Below are positions 14,543 to 17,872 of a DNA stretch of 17,872 bases, piece after piece (within the stretch, counting starts at the first letter, position 1; every line of letters begins with the position of its first letter). A program made the translations under genes and the position numbers. The DNA is taken from positions 1 to 17,872 of the forward strand of contig DPLL01000452.1 in NCBI GenBank assembly GCA_003542015.1, written 5' to 3'. This DNA comes from Microcoleaceae cyanobacterium UBA9251. Lineage in GTDB: Bacteria; Cyanobacteriota; Cyanobacteriia; Cyanobacteriales; Microcoleaceae. The notes below the pieces were generated by a model. It was not told where the DNA came from. It made no database searches and saw nothing but the letters and a program-made list of their open reading frames with translations.

Positions 14543-15674
14543 ATGCTTGTTCTCGAATTCAAGGCTTACGCAAAACCATGTCAGTTTCAGGCGGTCAATG
14601 AAGCGATTAGAATTGGTCAATTCATTCGCAACAAATCGATTCGCACGACTGATGGACGGTGGCGCTAAATCTTGGCTCGATCTTTCTAAGTATTGTGCGA
14701 TTTGGGCGTCTGAATTTGACTTTGCCAATAAGTTAGGTGCGATGGCCAGGCAGGCTAGTGCAGAAAGAGCATGGGCTAGTATTTCCCGCTTTTACGATAA
14801 TGTTAAAAAAGGCATCAAAGGTAAAAAAGTTGGGTTTCCTAAATTCCAGAAAGACTGTCGTTCTGTTGAGTACAAAACTAATTCTTGGAAGCTCTCGGAA
14901 GATAGGAAATCAATCACCTTTACCGATAAGTGTGGAATTGGTAGACTGAAGTTAAAAGGTACTCGCGACTTAAATTTCTATCAACCAGACCAAATTAAGC
15001 GGGTACGGTTGGTTAAACGAGCAGATGGATATTACGTCCAGTTTTGCATCTCTGTAGATAGACTGGAAACCGCTCCAATGACAGGAAAAACAATTGGATT
15101 AGATGTGGGATTGAAAGAGTTTTATACTGATTCAAATGGCGAAACGGCTCCTAACCCTAGATTTCTGCGTAGAGGTGAAACGCGGTTAAAACGTGCCGGG
15201 CGTCTTGTAAGCCGGAAAGTCAAGGGTGGGTCAAATCGCCGCAAAGCCAGAGTGATTTTAGGTAAGCGACATCTCAAAATAAGTAGACAGCGTAAAGACC
15301 ATGCTATCAAATTGGCAAGGTGCGTAATCACGTCAAACGACGTAGTAGTTTAGGTCGATTTGAGAGTGTCTAACCTGGTGAAAAATCATTGTCTGGCCAA
15401 GTCAATCAGCGATGCTTCTTGGTATCAGTTCAGAGTGTTCTTAGAATACTTTGGGAAAGTGTTTGGTCGGATTACCATTGCGGTAAATCCTACATACACC
15501 AGTCAAGAATGCAGTAATTGCGGGGAAGTCGTTAAAAAATCTCTATCCACTCGAACCCATGCTTGTCAGTGTGGGTGCGAGATGGATAGAGATCATAATG
15601 CCGCAATTAATATCCTTAATCGCGGGATAGGTACGACGGGGCACGTCGGAACTTCGATCCAAGAAAGATCGTAA
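14543..15674 (+). pseudogene. tnpB: tnpB pseudogene (RNA-guided endonuclease), one frameshift and one nonsense codon
   Basis: Full-length TnpB of about 376 codons when repaired. The reading starts at ATG 14543 (MLVLEFKAYAKPCQFQAVNE) with AGGAGG upstream. About one extra base at 14645-14652 shifts the frame just before MDGGAKSWLDLSKYC. The second frame runs to a TAG at 15351-15353 in place of the Tyr expected in the conserved YEDL motif, then continues in the same frame to 15674. The first RuvC Asp (IGLDVGLKE), the zinc-binding CSNCG / CQCGC cysteines and the last Asp (MDRDHNAA) are kept. The catalytic Glu of YEDL reads as Val (GTC). It is thus doubly interrupted and lacks a key active-site residue. 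Confidence 0.9.
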
Positions 15675-15745
15675 ACGCTTAGGGAGATTGGATCTCTGGA
15701 TCGGGTGCAGCAATGTTCTTGATTTAAGTCCGGTCTAAGAACTAA

Positions 15746-15778
15746 GAATCCTCACGCCTTCAGGCCCAGGAGTGTCAA
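15746..15778 (+). mobile_element. Right end of the tnpB element / omega RNA 3' hairpin
   Basis: GAATCC, a degenerate stem, TTCA loop, GGCC..AGGAG, then TGTCAA. The stem has mismatches (CACGCC against GGCCCA), consistent with decay. The DNA following it (from 15779) is the start of the Tic20-like gene's upstream region. Confidence 0.6.
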
Positions 15779-15812
15779 TGCGTTATCCTGAATTTAATGG
15801 GAATTGATAGTT

Positions 15813-15824
15813 AGTCGATCGACT
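15813..15824. promoter_or_regulatory. 12-bp palindrome AGTCGATCGACT before the Tic20-like gene
   Basis: Perfect palindrome 14 nt upstream of the start codon and immediately before the AGGAG ribosome-binding site. It could be an operator, but it may simply reflect the high frequency of CGATCG in this genome. Confidence 0.3.
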
Positions 15825-15838
15825 CAGGAGAGTTCATT

Positions 15839-16312
15839 ATGACTTGGCGCGGCTCTACAACTGTTTCAGACCGGATTTTTGCTTGTTTGCCTTATTTGCT
15901 ACCACTAATTGACGGGCTGGCGTTTGGCCAGTTTCTGTTTGAACAATTTCCTGTCCTCCAACTGTTGTTGATACCCCTAGATCCCTTGAGGCAAATTTAT
16001 AGTTTGCCCTTCGCTAGCTTGGTTATTTTCTTTGCCCTGTATTTAGGGGTGGTTAGAAACGAAGACATTAGTCACTTCATTCGCTTTAATGCGATGCAGG
16101 CGATTCTTTTAGACATTGTTTTGATGTTGTGTGGCCTGGTTTTGCCGATTTTAGCTAAGAGCTTTCAAATCACATTTATTGCAGAAACTCTGTATAATAT
16201 GGTGTTTTTGGGAGTTTTGGCTGCATTTTTCTATGCGGTCGTTCAATCTGCCTTGGGACGCTATGCAGAGATTCCGCCGATTTCGGATGCGGTTTATATG
16301 CAGGTACGATAG
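15839..16312 (+). CDS. Tic20 family protein (Ycf60-like membrane protein)
   Basis: A 157-aa membrane protein with about four hydrophobic segments (roughly 13-31, 55-72, 87-106, 112-137). The signature VRNEDISHFIRFNAMQAILL (72-91) is typical of Tic20/Ycf60, the cyanobacterial relatives of the chloroplast inner-envelope translocon subunit. Function in cyanobacteria is not settled. AGGAG 8 nt upstream supports the start. The stop TAG is the first three bases of a TAGTCAT heptad array. The decayed tnpB element ends just upstream, about 60 bp from the start codon. The gene is convergent with the FAH-family gene. Confidence 0.92.
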   Translation: MTWRGSTTVSDRIFACLPYLLPLIDGLAFGQFLFEQFPVLQLLLIPLDPLRQIYSLPFASLVIFFALYLGVVRNEDISHFIRFNAMQAILLDIVLMLCGLVLPILAKSFQITFIAETLYNMVFLGVLAAFFYAVVQSALGRYAEIPPISDAVYMQVR

Positions 16313-16347
16313 TCATTAGTCATTAGTCAGCAGTCATTAGTTAGTTG
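16310..16347. repeat. Heptad STRR array at the Tic20-like stop, TAGTCAT family
   Basis: About three TAGTCAT-type units beginning with the stop codon itself (16310-16312), then degenerate CAGCAGTCATTAG and TTAGTTGTC. Confidence 0.8.
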
Positions 16348-16443
16348 TCTTTGAAGCCAATGTAGGTTGGTTAGATTGTTGGCAATAACTAATGACTCAC
16401 AATTGACGACTGATTAATAATTCAAATCAATAATTGAACGCTG

Positions 16444-16548
16444 ACTAACAACTAACAACTAATGACTAACAACTAATGACTAATGACTAATGACTAATGA
16501 CTAATGACTAATGACTAATGACTAATGACTAATGACTAATGACTAATA
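16444..16548. repeat. Heptad STRR array at the FAH-family gene stop, ACTAATG family
   Basis: Fifteen 7-bp units in perfect register: ACTAACA and ACTAATG mixed at the distal end, then pure ACTAATG, ending with ACTAATA. On the FAH gene's sense strand it reads (TAGTCAT)n and includes the last codons and stop (16536-16538). It is inverted relative to the array at 16310. The DNA between them (16348-16443) has only degenerate relatives of the heptads. Confidence 0.9.
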
Positions 16549-17309
16549 ACTGTATTTTCAAGGCTGCCAATACCTTCTATTTCAATGCGGACTCGATCGC
16601 CTATTTGCAGCGGCCCTACTCCTTGCGGCGTTCCTGTCAGGATCACATCACCGGGAATTAGGGTCATGATTTGACTGATGTAAGAGACGAGAAAATCTGG
16701 GGAAAATACCATGCGATCGATGCGATCGGATTGTACCGGGCGATCGCTATCATTGATAAAAGTCTGCAATTGTGCAGCGGGACTCAATTCGCGGACAATC
16801 CAAGGCCCAAGGGGACAAAATGTATCGAAACCTTTCGCCCGCACCCACTGGTTGTCCCGCTTTTGCAAATCTCTGGCTGTGATGTCATTGGCGATCGTAT
16901 AACCCCAAATTTTGCCCTGTGCTTGTTGTGGAGTGCACTGAGCACAATATTCGCCAATTACCAGGGCCAATTCTCCCTCGTAGTCTACTCTCTCGGACTG
17001 ATGTGGATAGCGAATCGCCCCACCTGCGGGAATCACAGCCGTGGGAGGCTTGAAAAAAAGTAGGGGTTCTTCCGGTACAGGAGTTCCCATTTCGGCGGCG
17101 TGGTCGCTGTAATTTTTGCCGACGGCTATAATTTTGCTGGGAGAGCAAGGGGCGAGAAGTTGGTAAGTATCTGGTGGGATTTCCAAGTCAGTGGGTTGTC
17201 CTTTCAACCAGGGAGGTGCATCAAGTACCTGAACGCTGCGGCTCAGTTGCAGTAAACCGTAATGGATTTGTCCTTGTGCTGTTTGAACTCGAACGTAGCG
17301 TGAGGCCAT
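16536..17309 (-). CDS. Fumarylacetoacetate hydrolase (FAH) family protein
   Basis: A 257-aa enzyme of the FAH/FAHD1 superfamily, which cleaves C-C bonds in 2-oxo acids or acts as an oxaloacetate decarboxylase or acylpyruvase. Motifs are IIAVGKNYSDHAAEMG (60-75), the metal ligands Glu111 and Glu113 in DYEGELALVIG, Asp142 in IANDITARDLQ, KGFDTFCPLGPW, and the C-terminal PGDVILTGTPQGVGPL. The substrate cannot be assigned. It starts 13 bp after the cyclo-ligase stop on the same strand, so the two may be co-transcribed. Its leader is a YAAAATC heptad array, and its last residues (VISH) and stop are encoded by a TAGTCAT heptad array, so the repeat has probably rewritten the C-terminus. Confidence 0.94.
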   Translation of the reverse strand: MASRYVRVQTAQGQIHYGLLQLSRSVQVLDAPPWLKGQPTDLEIPPDTYQLLAPCSPSKIIAVGKNYSDHAAEMGTPVPEEPLLFFKPPTAVIPAGGAIRYPHQSERVDYEGELALVIGEYCAQCTPQQAQGKIWGYTIANDITARDLQKRDNQWVRAKGFDTFCPLGPWIVRELSPAAQLQTFINDSDRPVQSDRIDRMVFSPDFLVSYISQIMTLIPGDVILTGTPQGVGPLQIGDRVRIEIEGIGSLENTVISH

Positions 17310-17311
17310 AG

Positions 17312-17339
17312 TATTTTGGATTTTAGATTGTAGATTTTA
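17312..17339. repeat. Heptad STRR array between cyclo-ligase and FAH gene, GATTTTR family
   Basis: Four units (TATTTTG, GATTTTA, GATTGTA, GATTTTA) directly before the FAH start on its sense strand. The cyclo-ligase stop (17323-17325) and its last residues (LKSTI) lie within it. Confidence 0.8.
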
Positions 17340-17872
17340 GATGACCGCTTTCTGTACAAATGCCGTGCAGCGGTTGATCCCAGGAGTCAACAGGGAGTTG
17401 GGCGATCAAGGCAAATTCAAAGATCATGCCGATCGCCACTTTTGATTCCCACTCGGCTTTACTCAACATTCTGTCATAATAGCCACCGCCGTAACCCAAA
17501 CGATAGCCGCGCAAATCGCAACCTAGGGCTGGTATCAGTATTAAATCTACTTCTGATTGGTCTATTTTAGGAGCATCAGGCAGTGGTTCGAGAATGCCAT
17601 AGATGCCGGTGTGTAAAGCATCTCCGGGCTGCCAGATGTGCCAGGAGAGGTCTTTGCCGACACAGCGGGGAAATCCCCATTTTTGAGGGGTGGTAAATAA
17701 TGGACTTAAATCTGGTTCTTGGCGAAAACTGAAGTAGGCGAGGATGGTTTTTGCTTGGGTGAATAGGGGCGAGTTTTGTAGGTGGTTGCAGATGCGATCG
17801 CTCTTTTCTCTCCATGCTTCTGGTGATAGGGATTTGCGGGTTTGAAGGAGCGATCGTCTTAATTCTGTTTTA
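17323..17872 (-). CDS. 5-formyltetrahydrofolate cyclo-ligase (partial, N-terminus outside window)
   Basis: An open frame of 182 codons enters from the window's end (the first visible residues are KTELRRSLLQTRKSLS) and runs to the stop at 17323. About ten N-terminal residues are probably missing. The ATP/folate-site motif RLGYGGGYYDR is intact, preceded by LILIPALGCDLRGY and followed by VAIGMIFEFAL, as in the family (MTHFS, YgfA/Fau). The enzyme converts 5-formyl-THF to 5,10-methenyl-THF with ATP, linked to folate one-carbon salvage. The C-terminal residues are encoded by a heptad repeat, so the natural end may have been changed. Confidence 0.93.
   Translation of the reverse strand, partial: KTELRRSLLQTRKSLSPEAWREKSDRICNHLQNSPLFTQAKTILAYFSFRQEPDLSPLFTTPQKWGFPRCVGKDLSWHIWQPGDALHTGIYGILEPLPDAPKIDQSEVDLILIPALGCDLRGYRLGYGGGYYDRMLSKAEWESKVAIGMIFEFALIAQLPVDSWDQPLHGICTESGHLKSTI

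Larger units (their letters stand above)
14501..15778 (+). mobile_element. Decayed TnpB-only element (IS605/IS1341 group)
   Basis: The element comprises the upstream hairpin, the interrupted tnpB, and a right-end hairpin (15746-15778) ending TGTCAA, beyond which an omega RNA guide would start (about 15779). The true left boundary is not resolved and may be as far upstream as about 14380. No tnpA transposase is present. Confidence 0.7.

Noticed and set aside
16444..16548. Possible CRISPR or iteron array
   Set aside because: The 7-bp units are contiguous with no spacers. They fit cyanobacterial STRRs; there are no cas or replication genes.

Overview
The window looks like a filamentous, non-heterocystous-type cyanobacterium (Microcoleus/Oscillatoria-like). 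This is inferred from the many HIP1 octamers (GCGATCGC) inside and between genes, a Tic20-family protein, a 7TM-HD protein of the cyanobacterial type, and at least a dozen arrays of 7-bp short tandem repeats (STRRs). No RNA gene, CRISPR array or prophage is visible. The window has ordinary core genes separated by unusually repeat-rich intergenic DNA and pieces of decayed TnpB-type elements.

Layout. 71-1084 (minus): an OmpR/PhoB-family response regulator with an SphR-like DNA-binding domain but a degenerate receiver, preceded by a 61-aa small ORF. Upstream of both is a four-unit, 11-bp-spaced direct repeat (1158-1198) that looks like a cyanobacterial Pho box. 1348-2094 (plus): creatininase-family hydrolase. 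2273-2605 (minus): ribosomal protein S6, divergent from an orphan MalG-type sugar ABC permease (2672-3538, plus). 3610-6222 (minus): large 7TM-HD phosphohydrolase with an in-frame 12-bp repeat expansion. 6223-6861: gene-free stretch with an orphan TnpB-type right end and hairpins. 6862-8007 (minus): ADP-ribosylglycohydrolase-fold protein without its metal ligands. 8437-13751 (minus): aroQ, a small acidic protein, cinA, a WecA/MraY-family transferase and glyA, all on one strand but separated by repeat-filled gaps. 14067-14264 (plus): a 65-aa cysteine-rich protein. 14501-15778: a broken TnpB element (one frameshift, one nonsense codon). 15839-16312 (plus): Tic20-family membrane protein, convergent with a fumarylacetoacetate-hydrolase-family gene (16536-17309, minus). 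That gene follows a 5-formyltetrahydrofolate cyclo-ligase gene cut by the window end (17323-17872, minus).

How the genes relate. glyA and the cyclo-ligase both belong to one-carbon folate metabolism, but they are not adjacent and I do not claim a joint system. The most striking signal is not a gene. The heptad repeat families sit at specific gene edges. Arrays reading (TAGTCAT)n on the sense strand begin at or run through the stop codons of three genes (the WecA-like gene, tic20-like and the FAH gene). Arrays reading (YAAAATC)n on the sense strand sit directly before the start codons of three genes (cinA, glyA and the FAH gene). The second signal worth checking is the Pho-box-like array in front of the small ORF and the SphR-like regulator, which suggests an autoregulated phosphate-responsive unit.
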